A stretch of 64,000 bases of DNA from JAFDZV01 sp035549015 (GCA_035549015.1 DASZRW010000107.1:1-64000), one strand, 5' to 3'; positions 1-9,277 are shown, counted from the first letter of the stretch. Notes: generated from the letters alone by a model not told the origin. Made by a program: numbers and translations.

Positions 1-139
1 TTCCTCAGGCCGAGGCTTTGCCTACAGCTTCCTTCAGACCTTGCCTCGCGACACAGCCCTTGCTGTTCAGCTAGCCGTTCCCACCATCACGGCCCGCTGG
101 GGACTTCCACCCCCTAGTCACGCGCAATGCCTGGCGCAC
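1..139 (-). mobile_element. 5' end of a group IIC intron (domain I), cut by the window edge
   Basis: Read on the minus strand from 139 downward, the sequence starts with GTGCGCCAGGCAT, the GUGYG 5' splice-site consensus of bacterial group II introns. It then shows domain I landmarks in the usual order: a GGGGG...TCCCC helix around 80-115, AGCAAGGGC near 60, the block TCTGAAGGAAGC near 25-37 and GGCAAA...CTCGGCCTGAGGAA at the edge. The order and wording match, from memory, the Oceanobacillus iheyensis group IIC ribozyme. The 5' boundary lies 9 bases past a terminator hairpin, the preferred target of class C introns. The intron-encoded reverse transcriptase and the 3' end would lie outside the window, so activity cannot be judged. 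Confidence 0.82.
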
Positions 140-148
140 CCCAAACGA

Positions 149-175
149 CACGGCCCCGACATCGCCGGGGCCGTG
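149..175 (-). terminator. Intrinsic terminator of the yicC-gmk-rpoZ operon
   Basis: A perfect 10-bp stem, CACGGCCCCG (149-158) with CGGGGCCGTG (166-175), has a 7-base loop. It lies 91 bases downstream of the rpoZ stop and on the minus strand is followed by TCGTTT. The usual U-run is short because the group II intron begins only 9 bases later. It is both the likely operon terminator and the landing site of the intron. Confidence 0.75.
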
Positions 176-266
176 AACTATTGCGAAGAGCCAGGTGGTT
201 GGGCTGGGAACTCCGGCGGGACGCAGGCCGCGGCTTCCCGCATCCATGCGTACAGCGCCCGGAGCC

Positions 267-572
267 TTACGCCTCCTTCACCGGGTGCTCCTTGTACTTG
301 AACTCGAGTTCGCCGTCCAGCATCTCATCGAGCGCGAGAAATGTGGGCTTCGGAAAACGATCGAACTCGCGGCTTATTTCGAGCTGATCGAAATTGGTCA
401 CCTCGCCGTCACCATCCTCATTCAGGCTGGCAACCGTCTCCAGACGGCGGTGCAGACTATCCTTCAGCTCATCGTTGATCTGGCGAGCCCGACGCGACAT
501 GATAACGATTGCCTCGTACAGACTTGTCGCCTTGCCCGTAGCCTGCTTCAAATCAACCGGTCGAATCGGCAT
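267..572 (-). CDS. rpoZ: DNA-directed RNA polymerase omega subunit (Bacteroidota type)
   Basis: A 101-residue protein with the omega signature near its start (SLYEAIVIMSRRARQINDEL), as in the RpoZ/RPB6 family that helps beta-prime fold and assemble into RNA polymerase. The acidic C-terminal half (DEMLDGELEF) is typical of Bacteroidota/Chlorobiota omegas. The reading frame is open further upstream, but ATG at 572 begins the conserved part and has AGGAG about 11 bases upstream. It is last in the order yicC-gmk-rpoZ, a common bacterial arrangement, and is followed by the hairpin at 149-175. Confidence 0.88.
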   Translation of the reverse strand: MPIRPVDLKQATGKATSLYEAIVIMSRRARQINDELKDSLHRRLETVASLNEDGDGEVTNFDQLEISREFDRFPKPTFLALDEMLDGELEFKYKEHPVKEA

Positions 573-701
573 ATCAGTGCTGCTCCTGTTGTTGGATCCC
601 CGATCGTTCCGTACGCGGGGAACCAGCAAATTTACCACTCCCAACCTATTCAGCAAATCATTCGCGCCGCGGATACGCTTTGCAATCAATGGCATGCGCC
701 T

Positions 702-1289
702 TCACGCAAGCAACGCCTCGATTTCCGCAACGGCACACTCCAACTCGTCGTTCACCACGATCACGTCGAAGTACTGGCGCATGGCCATCTCCATCTCCGC
801 CCGTGCAATTCGCCGCTCCACGGCCTCAGGGCTCTCGGTCTGGCGCATCATCAGGCGCCGGCGCATTTCCTCCATGGTAGGAGGCGCAACGAAGATCAGG
901 TAGGCATCGGCGGGGAATGCATCGCGAATGGCGAGCGCTCCCTTCACATCCACGTCGAAGATCAGGCGTGTCCCGTCGTACGGGGCAAGGACACGTTCCA
1001 CCTCGCTCTTCAGCGTGCCGTAGAAGTTGCCGAAGATCTGCTCCCACTCAACCAGATCCCCCCCCTCGATCTTCCGGCGGAACTCCTCCTCGGTAAGGAA
1101 GTGGTAATCCACACCATCCACCTCGTTCGGCCTCTTCGGCCGCGTGGTGGCAGAGACGGAGAAGCGCCAGCCGGGATTGCGCCCCAGAAGCCGATGCGCG
1201 ATCGTGGTCTTTCCAGCACCCGACGGAGCGGAAAGCACAACGATCCGGCGGCTCGTGGCTGAATCGGTCTCGGGACGCTGCATTGTCAT
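702..1289 (-). CDS. gmk: Guanylate kinase
   Basis: 195 residues. Gmk converts GMP plus ATP to GDP and ADP in purine nucleotide salvage and synthesis in the cytosol. The P-loop (SAPSGAGKTT) is near residue 20, the GMP-binding segment SVSATTRPKRPNEVDGVDYHF follows, and FGNFYGT plus IFDVDVKGA are the other family blocks. Length matches the family. Start: ATG at 1289 gives a short lead before the P-loop; a longer open frame upstream (to 1349) lacks conservation, and ATG at 1283 is also possible. It lies between yicC and rpoZ on the same strand, consistent with cotranscription. Confidence 0.95.
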   Translation of the reverse strand: MTMQRPETDSATSRRIVVLSAPSGAGKTTIAHRLLGRNPGWRFSVSATTRPKRPNEVDGVDYHFLTEEEFRRKIEGGDLVEWEQIFGNFYGTLKSEVERVLAPYDGTRLIFDVDVKGALAIRDAFPADAYLIFVAPPTMEEMRRRLMMRQTESPEAVERRIARAEMEMAMRQYFDVIVVNDELECAVAEIEALLA

Positions 1290-1369
1290 CTGCGCTGGGA
1301 GGTTGCTGTGTGGGCGATCGCGGAATGGCAACGGGGCACAGTGCCGCATGGCGCCGTGCCCCGGGGAAC

Positions 1370-2251
1370 CTACTCGATGTTCTGAACCTGCTCGCGGATC
1401 TTCTCCAGTTCCTCCTTCGCCTGCACCACGAGGTGAGCGATCTCCGCCTCGTTCGCCTTGGAGCCGATCGTGGTAACCTCACGATTGATCTCCTGCAGAA
1501 GGAAGCCCAACCGGCGTCCTGCCGGCTCCGGGCCCTTGACCGCCTCGACGAAGTACTTGGAGTGGCTGCGATAACGCACGCACTCCTCGGTAATGTCCAG
1601 TTTGTCCGAAAGCATCACGATCTCGAACTCGAGACGCTGCTCGTCGATTTCGTCGTTCTCGAAGAGGTTGGCAATGCGTTCGCGCAGACGCTGGCGCTCC
1701 GCAGGGATGCGGTTCTTGGCGATCTGCTCCACCTGATCCACCATCCCATCGATTGCAGCGATGCGACCCAGGATGTCGCGAGCCAACTCGTGCCCCTCGT
1801 TTCGACGCATCTGATCCAGATCGTGCACGGCCGCCTCCAGCGCCTTCGACACGATCTCCCACTGATCGGCATTGTCGTCGGCCGCCCGGTTGCGGCCAAG
1901 GATCTCGTCCTTGAACTCCAGAAGGTTCGCGAGCGTTACCCCCTCCTTCAGCTTCGCATGCTTGCGAACGGCCTCCAGTGCGTCCTTGTACACGCGCACC
2001 ACCTCGGGATCCACGTCGATATCCTTCATCACCATTGCCGTCTGCTCGATGCTGACGTTCAGGTGAATCTTCCCTCGGTTCAATGTCTTGCGAACCATCT
2101 CCCGCATGTCGTTCTCACGTGCGTTGAGCTCGCGCGGCATGCGTGTCGAGATCTCGAGGAACCGGTTGTTGACGCTACGAAGTTCGACGGATACGGCGAC
2201 ACCATCGCCGGAAACCTCGCCTCGCCCGTAACCTGTCATGCTGATAATCAT
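1370..2251 (-). CDS. yicC: YicC family endoribonuclease
   Basis: 293 residues, the normal YicC length. The N-terminus MIISMTGYGRGE is the family signature (YicC-like N-terminal domain), and the C-terminal part contains LGFLLQEINREVTTIGSKAN, the diagnostic DUF1732 motif. Family members are single-strand ribonucleases that take part in RNA turnover. The start at 2251 is chosen because the upstream open frame carries no family sequence; ATG at 2239 (MTGYGRG) is the alternative. It heads the yicC-gmk-rpoZ operon; the 118-base gap to gmk is longer than typical within an operon but holds no obvious terminator. Confidence 0.93.
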   Translation of the reverse strand: MIISMTGYGRGEVSGDGVAVSVELRSVNNRFLEISTRMPRELNARENDMREMVRKTLNRGKIHLNVSIEQTAMVMKDIDVDPEVVRVYKDALEAVRKHAKLKEGVTLANLLEFKDEILGRNRAADDNADQWEIVSKALEAAVHDLDQMRRNEGHELARDILGRIAAIDGMVDQVEQIAKNRIPAERQRLRERIANLFENDEIDEQRLEFEIVMLSDKLDITEECVRYRSHSKYFVEAVKGPEPAGRRLGFLLQEINREVTTIGSKANEAEIAHLVVQAKEELEKIREQVQNIE

Positions 2252-2484
2252 ACGCAGCCCTGATAGACAAAGAGTCGGTGTATTGTTGAAAGACCACAAA
2301 CATACGAAACGATGCGCGATTAGAGCAGTGTTTTCGGCCGGAGCGGCCGCCCATTCGGGCGAATGCAGCAGCGGGAGGGGCTTGGTCCCCATGTCCCGGA
2401 AGGCGGGCGCCGCCGGGCAAACGGAAGCGGGAGAATGCGCCTTCACGACACACTCCCCCGCTTCACATCAATCTATTGGGCAGG

Positions 2485-3285
2485 CTAATCGTTGCTCTCG
2501 CTCTCGGTCTGCACCGCCGAGATCCGGATGGAGACGTTGTCCATGGACTTCCCCTTCGCAAGCGTCACCGGCGGACGGAGGTCGAACACCAGGCGTGCGG
2601 TGCTGATCCCCTGCGACTTGAACCACGTCTTCAACGCGGCCACACGCCCCTCACCGAGCACCTTTGCAGGATCCTCGCCAGCCGCCGGAGCAACCGGTTC
2701 GGTTGCTGCAGGGGCCGCTCCCTTCTTCGGCTTCTTCGCGGATGGCTTCTTGGCCGCGGAAACCACCTGCATATCCGGAGTTACCGAGACCGCGACCACC
2801 ACCGACGTCTGCTTCTTCATCATGTCCGCCACCCCCTGCAGAGCAGGCGTCGTGTTCAGCTTCGGCGAGCCGAGATCGAAGAGATGAGCGTTCAGCAGCA
2901 CCTGTCCGATCGGAATCGGATCGAGCTTGAAGTCATGGACGGACTCCTCGTAGTTGTTCCCTTCGGCCGAACGCATCGTGAAGCTTCCGACGTAAAAACG
3001 CGGCGAGATGATTTCGAAGCGATAGTCGGTTGCCGGAGCAAGGATAAGCTGATAGGCGCCGGTACGCGGATTGATCTTCGAGAATGCGAACGTTTCCGTT
3101 GCGGATCCCTTGTATACGTTCACCCGCCCGCCTTCGGCCGGCTTGCCGCTCTTGGAATCGGTTATCGTACCCTTGACCAGTTTCACCGGATTGGATTGTG
3201 CAAGCGCCGCCACATGCGGAACAGCGAGACACAGGAACAGGGCCGTTGCGCCGATGCGCAACGTGGAGCACAAACGTTGTGTCAT
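2485..3285 (-). CDS. Secreted protein of unknown function with a divergent OmpA-like C-terminus
   Basis: 266 residues with a clear signal peptide (hydrophobic residues about 10-28, cleavage probably after ALAQ). Residues 35-110 read as a beta-rich domain with a transthyretin/carboxypeptidase-regulatory-like start (VKGTITDSKSGKPAEGGRVNVY). A Lys/Ala/Pro-rich stretch at about 180-215 follows. The end, GEGRVAALKTWFKSQGISTARL, resembles the second half of an OmpA-type peptidoglycan-binding domain, but no full OmpA motif is present. Together these suggest a periplasmic or outer-membrane-associated protein. It stands alone between yicC and a crotonase gene. The function is not recognised. Confidence 0.7.
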   Translation of the reverse strand: MTQRLCSTLRIGATALFLCLAVPHVAALAQSNPVKLVKGTITDSKSGKPAEGGRVNVYKGSATETFAFSKINPRTGAYQLILAPATDYRFEIISPRFYVGSFTMRSAEGNNYEESVHDFKLDPIPIGQVLLNAHLFDLGSPKLNTTPALQGVADMMKKQTSVVVAVSVTPDMQVVSAAKKPSAKKPKKGAAPAATEPVAPAAGEDPAKVLGEGRVAALKTWFKSQGISTARLVFDLRPPVTLAKGKSMDNVSIRISAVQTESESND

Positions 3286-3525
3286 GAGATTGTCGACGAG
3301 TGATTGATTGCCGCAGCAATCCCGAGCGGAGTTCGGAATCGGTTCCCGTCTGCGCAGGTGATTGCATCAACCGGCGCAGACGAAACGGCCGCGTGATCGT
3401 TGAACTGTTGAAGACTTCAGGGCGAGCATGCCGCGTACCGCGCGGTACGCATGCTTCGACGACGCCGGACGGAAGCGCGTCGGGTGACCGAGTCGCCGAG
3501 GCATAACACGGCAGCAGCCGAAGCG

Positions 3526-4296
3526 TTACGCCTTCTCCAGGAATCGTGCAATTCCCGCGCGGCAATCCGGTGTCATTCGCGCCAGCGCGTTCGTGCGCGA
3601 GGCATAATCGAGCGCCGAATCGAGCGGCATCCCATCCAGTGCGGCAAGCATCTGCTTGGTCATGGCAACCGCCGTGGGACTTGCCTTGCAGATCGCCGAC
3701 GCGATGGCGTCCACGGCGGCGTCCAAGGCTTCCGCATCGCCATCCACGAGTGTGGTTGCCAACCCTCGTTCGTATGCCTCCTCCGCATCCACGATGCGTC
3801 CGCTCAGCAGCAGCTCGCGCATACGGACCTGCGTTGCCTTGCGCAGGAGGAACGCCATTACGATTGCCGGTATGAATCCGATCCGCACCTCGGTGTAGCC
3901 GAAGGAAGCCTCCTTCGAAGCAACAACCACATCGCAGACGGTAGCCAGACCGCAGCCGCCGGCAATCGCCGGACCATGCACGCGGGCGATCACCGGCTTC
4001 GGCGATTCGTAGATCGCCTTCAGCGTTGCAGCCAGCGCGGCGGAATCTTCCATGTTGTCCACCACGGTGAACTCCGCCATGCTGCGCAGATAGGCGAGAT
4101 CTGCGCCGGCACAGAATGCAGAACCGCGCCCGCCGAGCACGACGACACGAACCGCATCGTCCGCGATCATTCCGGCCATCGCATCCCGCAGCTCCTCGAC
4201 GAGCGTTCGATCCAGAGCATTGCGCTTCTCCGGACGATTGAGCCAGATGCGACCGATTCCATCGCTCGCCGTTGTTTCAAGCCGTGTGTATGCCAT
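3526..4296 (-). CDS. Enoyl-CoA hydratase/isomerase family protein (methylglutaconyl-CoA hydratase-like)
   Basis: 256 residues, full crotonase length. The first oxyanion-hole region is seen in AFCAGADLAYLRSM and the second in HGPAIAGGCGLATVCD, followed by the Glu-bearing segment FGYTEVRIGFIPAIV. The pattern resembles methylglutaconyl-CoA hydratases of leucine breakdown (LiuC-like), but substrate assignment within crotonases is unreliable from sequence alone. It would act in the cytosol on a CoA thioester. It is separate from the acyl-CoA cluster at 12.6-15.9 kb and directly follows the subtilase gene on the same strand, with no functional link evident. Confidence 0.87.
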   Translation of the reverse strand: MAYTRLETTASDGIGRIWLNRPEKRNALDRTLVEELRDAMAGMIADDAVRVVVLGGRGSAFCAGADLAYLRSMAEFTVVDNMEDSAALAATLKAIYESPKPVIARVHGPAIAGGCGLATVCDVVVASKEASFGYTEVRIGFIPAIVMAFLLRKATQVRMRELLLSGRIVDAEEAYERGLATTLVDGDAEALDAAVDAIASAICKASPTAVAMTKQMLAALDGMPLDSALDYASRTNALARMTPDCRAGIARFLEKA

Positions 4297-4348
4297 AGAT
4301 CCGGAATCATGATAACGCCGGGAACCGGCGGGCCGCCGCGTGCCGGGC

Positions 4349-7300
4349 TCAGCGCATCAGAACAATACGACGCGATTCGACTCCGCTTCGCGATTCGAGT
4401 TGAATCTGATAAACGCCCGACGGAAGATTTATTGCGTTGAAGACCACGCGCGACACGGAGCCGTTGTGCGGAAGGCGATCGCTCAGATCGGCAACCATGC
4501 GCCCCAACGCATCGAACACGCGCAACGTTGCCCCCGCATCCGTACCGCCAACGGTGATCGAGGCCATTCCGGTGAAGGGATTCGGCGTCACGTCCTGAAG
4601 CATCGCCCCGGACCCGCCGTACGCCGAGGTATCGGAGTACGGCGGCGCCATGGAATGCATCGCATGTTCGGCATCGCCTGGTGCAGTAGAGATGCCGATC
4701 ACGAAGAGTGTGGTATCCTCGTCACCTGGCATCATCCCTGCCACGCGCCGGCCAAGCACCAGGCTCACGTCGCTGGAGTCGGTCATCGGAGCCTTCTTGG
4801 AGCCGATCCCGTTGCTCACCGTAAACCACTTCTCATCGTCGTCGAAGCCATCGAACAACCGGATGGGAAGCGAGTCGTTCCGGATGGCAAAGAAGATCGG
4901 CAACGGCACCGGACGCGCAACGCCCTGCGCCACATAGTATCCGGAGGAGCCGGTGATGAGGCCGTAGAACGGCACGTTGGTCTTCGGCGCAGCCTTGTAG
5001 TCAATCCCCTGGCCGATCTCCGTGTTATCCAGGTCCCAGTCCATGAACATCGCGATCCGCAGGCTATCCAGACGGCTGCCGCTGATATTCTTCGTCCGCA
5101 GACGAAGCGCGATGCCGTCCGGAACACTGTCCAGCGTTATCACATTCACGCGCATCTCCAGGCCGATGCGACGCTGTCCGGCGCCTGCATCGTTCAGGGT
5201 AAGTGTATAGTTGTTCGTCGCGGAGGGAAGTTCCACCACATTGAAATCCGCACGCTGGGTGGCCGGGTCGCCGGAACGGATGTTGCTCAGCACCTGAACC
5301 GCGTTGGTGGAGAGGATGAAGCCTCCCTCGTAGAGGAAAGACGTTCCCTGATACTGCAAACCATCGCCGATGGTGTTGGCGGAGTAGTCGGCAAACCCGA
5401 TGCGCCCCTGATCGGTGAGCGACATGGTGACGTTCGGCGTCCGATAGGTGATGTATGGCTGATAGAACAGCACCTTGTCGTAGTGATAATCCGTGTAGCC
5501 GCCGTCGGCCGTGATGTCAACGCGGAAGCGAAGGCGGCCGGGAGTGGGCTGTTTCAACTGAAAGCGGATGCCGCCATCCACCACCTTCGCCTCGTTGGTA
5601 TTGATCGATGCCAGCGAGAGCGCAGTATCCTTGATGAAGAGCGCAGAGGAGTCCGTGTTGTACACGGCCATCTTCACGCGAACATTGGTGGCGTTGCCGA
5701 GGATGTTTACCAGACGCAGGCGAAGGCGGCCGAAGCGCCCCACGCCGGCGCGATCCTCGATCACTCCGTTGTCGTCCGTCATCCAGACCGTATCGACCAT
5801 CACGGCTGGATGCGAGAACGGATCGGTGGAAACGGCCCTGAGGGCGTTCACGCGGCCGTATCCTGTAAGACGCTCCTTGCCGGGGACCAGGGGAAGCGGG
5901 TCCGACGTCAGACGAATATGTGCGGCGGCCTGCTCGGCATTCAGTGCCGGAAACTTGGTGCGCACCAATCCCATGATGCCGGACACCACAGGCGTCGCGT
6001 ACGAAGTGGCGGTGCCCAGATCGGCGTAGCCGTTGTTTGGATTCGTGGAGAACCCGCCCGGGGAGACAACGTCCACCTGCTCGCCCCAGGTGGTGCCGAA
6101 CTGGTCCGACCGGTCGAGCGCACCAACACCGAACACGTGATCGTAGCCGGCCGGATAGAAGTTTTCGTACAGCACACCATTCCCGGAGGCGGCAACGATT
6201 GCACAATCGTTCGTCGTCGCAAGGTCCGTGATCAGATCCTGCAGCGCCTGCGAGTAGGTATCGGCGCCGAAACTGCAGTTGACGATCTTGAAATGGCGAA
6301 CGCGAATGGCGTAGACGAGGCCGTCGTACGCACGGATCAGGGAGCCGCCGGACTTCAGCGCCGTCTTGATCGGGAAGAACTTGCAGAGATAGCCGGCACC
6401 TGCAATGCCGATGCCGTTGTTGGTTGCTGCGGCCGCGTAGCCGGAGACCTGGGTTCCATGATCCTCGCCGATCGTCTCACCCGGCTTGGAGCCGTCGTCG
6501 ATGGCCGTCAGGTTTGCACCGCGCCAATCATCCACCGTGCCGTTGTGATCGTCGTCGATGCCGTTGGTGGCCTTGTCGTGCCCCTGCGCATCAAGGCCGA
6601 ACTCGCCCGGATTCTGCTTGATGTTCGGCGAGAGATCCTCGTGCGTCTGATCGATGCCGGCATCGACAATCGCGATCACCATGTTGGTGTCCCCCTTCCA
6701 CACCTCCCACGCCTGCTTCAGCTTCACCTGATCCACCTGATACTGTTGCGAGAGAAGGGGATCGTTCGGAGGCGCAACACCGTCCAGACCACAGGTGTGC
6801 GGCACCACGATCGGTTCCGCATACTCCACCTCGGGGAGCCGCGCCATCAATCGTGCGGCATCGGCCGGGAGCATCGGCGAGGTATAGTGAAACTCGATGA
6901 TGCGGCTCATGTCCTCCTCCGCATCGCGAACCGCCTGCTGCTCTCGCGAGCCGAGGCGCTGAACCCGTTCAACTTCTCCCTTGTCCGGTGGAAGCTGCGT
7001 GAACGGAATCGGCGATGCGGATCCGGTCTTTAACCCGGCGCGCGAGGCAAGCGCCAGCACCGTCTGCGACGGGTTGGTTGCAACGCCCTTGCGCAGCTTG
7101 ACGAAGATGGCGCGCGCCACGATCTCGTCGTTGCCCCCCGCAGGATTGCGCATGAGACCGGAGGCAGCGATCGCCTCCATCTTGGCGCTGGGCATTATGG
7201 TTACCGCATCGTTCTGCGCAACCAGATACGATGATGCCGGCATCATCAGGACAAACAATACCGTCAGAGTACGAAGCAAGCGTGTGTTCATGGTATGCAT
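4349..7300 (-). CDS. Subtilisin-like serine protease (S8) with T9SS sorting domain
   Basis: 983 residues. A signal peptide (about 1-28, ending SYLVAQ) is followed by a prodomain to about residue 170. The S8 catalytic domain carries Asp213 (IAIVDAGID), His281 (EDHGTQVSG), oxyanion Asn374 (ASGNG) and Ser433 (GTATSYATP), so the catalytic set is complete. About 400 residues of beta-sandwich-like sequence follow. The last 80 residues (TPNPFTGMASITV ... LPSGVYQIQLES ... RRIVLMR) are a T9SS type A sorting domain, removed on export across the outer membrane. The product is therefore expected on the cell surface or outside. ATG at 7291 is an equally possible start. Confidence 0.92.
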   Translation of the reverse strand: MHTMNTRLLRTLTVLFVLMMPASSYLVAQNDAVTIMPSAKMEAIAASGLMRNPAGGNDEIVARAIFVKLRKGVATNPSQTVLALASRAGLKTGSASPIPFTQLPPDKGEVERVQRLGSREQQAVRDAEEDMSRIIEFHYTSPMLPADAARLMARLPEVEYAEPIVVPHTCGLDGVAPPNDPLLSQQYQVDQVKLKQAWEVWKGDTNMVIAIVDAGIDQTHEDLSPNIKQNPGEFGLDAQGHDKATNGIDDDHNGTVDDWRGANLTAIDDGSKPGETIGEDHGTQVSGYAAAATNNGIGIAGAGYLCKFFPIKTALKSGGSLIRAYDGLVYAIRVRHFKIVNCSFGADTYSQALQDLITDLATTNDCAIVAASGNGVLYENFYPAGYDHVFGVGALDRSDQFGTTWGEQVDVVSPGGFSTNPNNGYADLGTATSYATPVVSGIMGLVRTKFPALNAEQAAAHIRLTSDPLPLVPGKERLTGYGRVNALRAVSTDPFSHPAVMVDTVWMTDDNGVIEDRAGVGRFGRLRLRLVNILGNATNVRVKMAVYNTDSSALFIKDTALSLASINTNEAKVVDGGIRFQLKQPTPGRLRFRVDITADGGYTDYHYDKVLFYQPYITYRTPNVTMSLTDQGRIGFADYSANTIGDGLQYQGTSFLYEGGFILSTNAVQVLSNIRSGDPATQRADFNVVELPSATNNYTLTLNDAGAGQRRIGLEMRVNVITLDSVPDGIALRLRTKNISGSRLDSLRIAMFMDWDLDNTEIGQGIDYKAAPKTNVPFYGLITGSSGYYVAQGVARPVPLPIFFAIRNDSLPIRLFDGFDDDEKWFTVSNGIGSKKAPMTDSSDVSLVLGRRVAGMMPGDEDTTLFVIGISTAPGDAEHAMHSMAPPYSDTSAYGGSGAMLQDVTPNPFTGMASITVGGTDAGATLRVFDALGRMVADLSDRLPHNGSVSRVVFNAINLPSGVYQIQLESRSGVESRRIVLMR

Positions 7301-7715
7301 TCAGGGTCAGACTCTCGGTTCCGCGATCTGCCAGTGGGACCGTGCAGACCGATGCGGCACAAAGAACGATGAGGGACATGCGGTTCCCTTCGGGGAATTC
7401 CCTTCAGGGGATTGGTCTTGCCCGGCCGGTGACCGGCCGGGAAGCGCCGAATAATGGGAACCACGGATCTGCCGGTCGGGCGGGACGGCCGGCTGCCTGT
7501 GACAATGCCACAGAGTGGGAATTGCGGTGCTCGAAATCAATGCCAATCGCCGGCGGCTGCACACGAGAGTGCGACGGCCATCCGAAATGACCTTCCCCAC
7601 CCCTCCATGTCGCGGGCAGACGGGATGCTCTGTGCGGAGCGCAGCCGGAAGGACATTCACTCGGGGAGCCGGTGCAGATCCACGATTGCATGCAGCGCCA
7701 TGCCCGCAAGCGGCG
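7301..7715. other. Intergenic region, no gene seen
   Basis: About 415 bases between the subtilase start and the ymdB stop. The open frames crossing it have no recognisable protein features. It holds a near-perfect inverted repeat, CCCGGCCGG/CCGGCCGGG (7421-7441, 3-base loop), without a T-run on either strand. It should contain the promoter of the subtilase gene, but I cannot point to a convincing one. Confidence 0.5.
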
Positions 7716-8519
7716 CTACGCTCGGCGGACGAATTCGGGCACGGAGATCGGCTCGATGGCCACGGCCTTGCCGCTGGCGGTATCGACTTCGAGATAGACG
7801 GCCGAGAGTCGGCCATCGTTCTCGGCCAGCTCGAACTTGTGCGGTGTCTGGGTCATGAAGCGGCGGATGGCCACCTCCTTCTTCATGCCGATCACGGAAT
7901 CGTACGGCCCTGTCATGCCGACGTCGGTAAGGAAGGCCGTACCACCCGGGAGGATGCGGGCATCGTTGGTCTGCACGTGCGTATGGGTGCCGATCACGGC
8001 GCTCACCCGGCCGTCGAGGTGCCATGCCAGCGCCATCTTCTCGGCGGTCGCCTCGGCATGAAAGTCCACGATGATCGAGTGCGTCTCCTGCGCAATGCGG
8101 CCCACGGCCCAATCCGCGCCACGGAAAGGACAGTCGATCGGCTGCATGTATGTGCGCCCCTGAAGATTGACAACCCCGAACTTGGTGCCGTCATCCAGCG
8201 TGAAGACAACGTAGCCATAGCCGGGATTCTCACGCGGATAGTTCAGCGGCCGGAGGACGTTGCGGTTGGAGGCGAGCACATCCTTGGACTGCCAGCGCTC
8301 CCACACATGGTTGCCGGACGTGATCACGTGCGCGCCGGCGCGAAAGATCGCGTCCACGTCGGAGGTACGGAACCCCTTTCCCTCGTGCGTGTTCTCGCCG
8401 TTGACGATGACAAAATCGGCGTTGTATCGCTTGATAAGAGGTGGAAGATGTTCTCCAAGCAGGCGTAATCCAATTTCGCCTACGATATCCCCAACCATCA
8501 GCACATGTTTCACGGCCAT
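7716..8519 (-). CDS. ymdB: YmdB family metallophosphoesterase
   Basis: 267 residues, typical for the TIGR00282/YmdB family of dinuclear-metal phosphodiesterases, some of which hydrolyse cyclic nucleotides. Metal-binding motifs are visible in order: MVGDIVGE near the N-terminus, VNGENTHEGKGF, TSGNHVWER (GNH motif), IVDFHAEATAEK and GTHTHVQTNDA with a final TDVGMTGPYDSVIG. ATG at 8519 starts the protein directly at the first motif (MAVKHVLMVGD), so it is preferred over the longer frame to 8585. It is divergent from the cobalamin adenosyltransferase gene, with 188 bases between the starts. Confidence 0.92.
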   Translation of the reverse strand: MAVKHVLMVGDIVGEIGLRLLGEHLPPLIKRYNADFVIVNGENTHEGKGFRTSDVDAIFRAGAHVITSGNHVWERWQSKDVLASNRNVLRPLNYPRENPGYGYVVFTLDDGTKFGVVNLQGRTYMQPIDCPFRGADWAVGRIAQETHSIIVDFHAEATAEKMALAWHLDGRVSAVIGTHTHVQTNDARILPGGTAFLTDVGMTGPYDSVIGMKKEVAIRRFMTQTPHKFELAENDGRLSAVYLEVDTASGKAVAIEPISVPEFVRRA

Positions 8520-8707
8520 TGTAATCGATGTTGCATCAGAGTCCCTTCCGTCCAATTTGCTTTTTACGGTTTGCGACACCGCCATCTGTTGTCGTTACAG
8601 CGACAAACGTATCTTTGCACGCTTTGCACCCGGGACACGGCACGGGGGCGAAGATATGAAGCGCGGCGCGAACCGCGCGCATTTCTCTCCTGGGAGCAGC
8701 GCTGCCG

Positions 8708-9277
8708 ATGGCCGACAAGATCTACACAAAAACTGGTGATGACGGCTCCACCGGCCTGTTCGGCGGCCGTCGCGTGGCGAAGGATGCATTGCGCATCGAG
8801 AGCTACGGCACGGTGGATGAGCTGAACAGCTTCATCGGGCTTGCGCGATCCTCCGGCACCATGCAGCCGGAACATGATGACCTGCTGGCCACGATTCAGG
8901 AGCAATTGTTCGTGCTGGGCGCGGATCTGGCCACCCCTCACGACGCCATGAAGAATTTTTCGCTCCCACGCGTTACAGCCAATGAGACCATGTGTCTTGA
9001 ACAGGCTATCGACGCCCTGGAAGCAACGCTCCCCTCGCTGAAGAACTTCATCCTCCCCGGCGGATCGCCCGCAGGAGCGGCGCTTCATCTTGCGCGGACC
9101 GTCTGCCGGCGAGCGGAACGCAGGGTTGTGGCGCTGGCACATGAGGAGCCGGAGATCGGCAGACATCCGGTTGAATACCTGAACCGGTTGAGCGATCTTC
9201 TGTTCGTATTGGCTCGTGCGGTAAACCACGCTGCAGGAATGGCGGAGCATCCATGGATGCCTCGCTTGCGAGAATGA
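8708..9277 (+). CDS. pduO: Cob(I)alamin adenosyltransferase, PduO type
   Basis: 189 residues. The protein opens with KIYTKTGDDGSTGLFGG, the ATP-binding signature of PduO-type ATP:corrinoid adenosyltransferases, followed by YGTVDELNSFIGLAR and later FILPGGSPAGAALHLAR and CRRAERRVV. The enzyme transfers the 5'-deoxyadenosyl group of ATP to cob(I)alamin to make coenzyme B12. It stands alone in the window, so either salvage of exogenous corrinoid or a synthesis cluster elsewhere is possible. The bchID pair at 37-40 kb could be related to corrin metal insertion. A GGGAG lies about 13 bases before the ATG. Confidence 0.94.
   Translation: MADKIYTKTGDDGSTGLFGGRRVAKDALRIESYGTVDELNSFIGLARSSGTMQPEHDDLLATIQEQLFVLGADLATPHDAMKNFSLPRVTANETMCLEQAIDALEATLPSLKNFILPGGSPAGAALHLARTVCRRAERRVVALAHEEPEIGRHPVEYLNRLSDLLFVLARAVNHAAGMAEHPWMPRLRE

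Noticed and set aside
4340..7033. Plus-strand frame of nearly 900 codons opposite the subtilase
   Set aside because: It is a shadow of the GC-rich subtilase gene. Its protein is rich in His/Arg/Gly without domains, whereas the minus strand has the complete catalytic set and a sorting domain.
7301..7715. CCGGCCGG inverted repeats as insertion sequence ends
   Set aside because: No transposase, target-site duplication or second end is visible.
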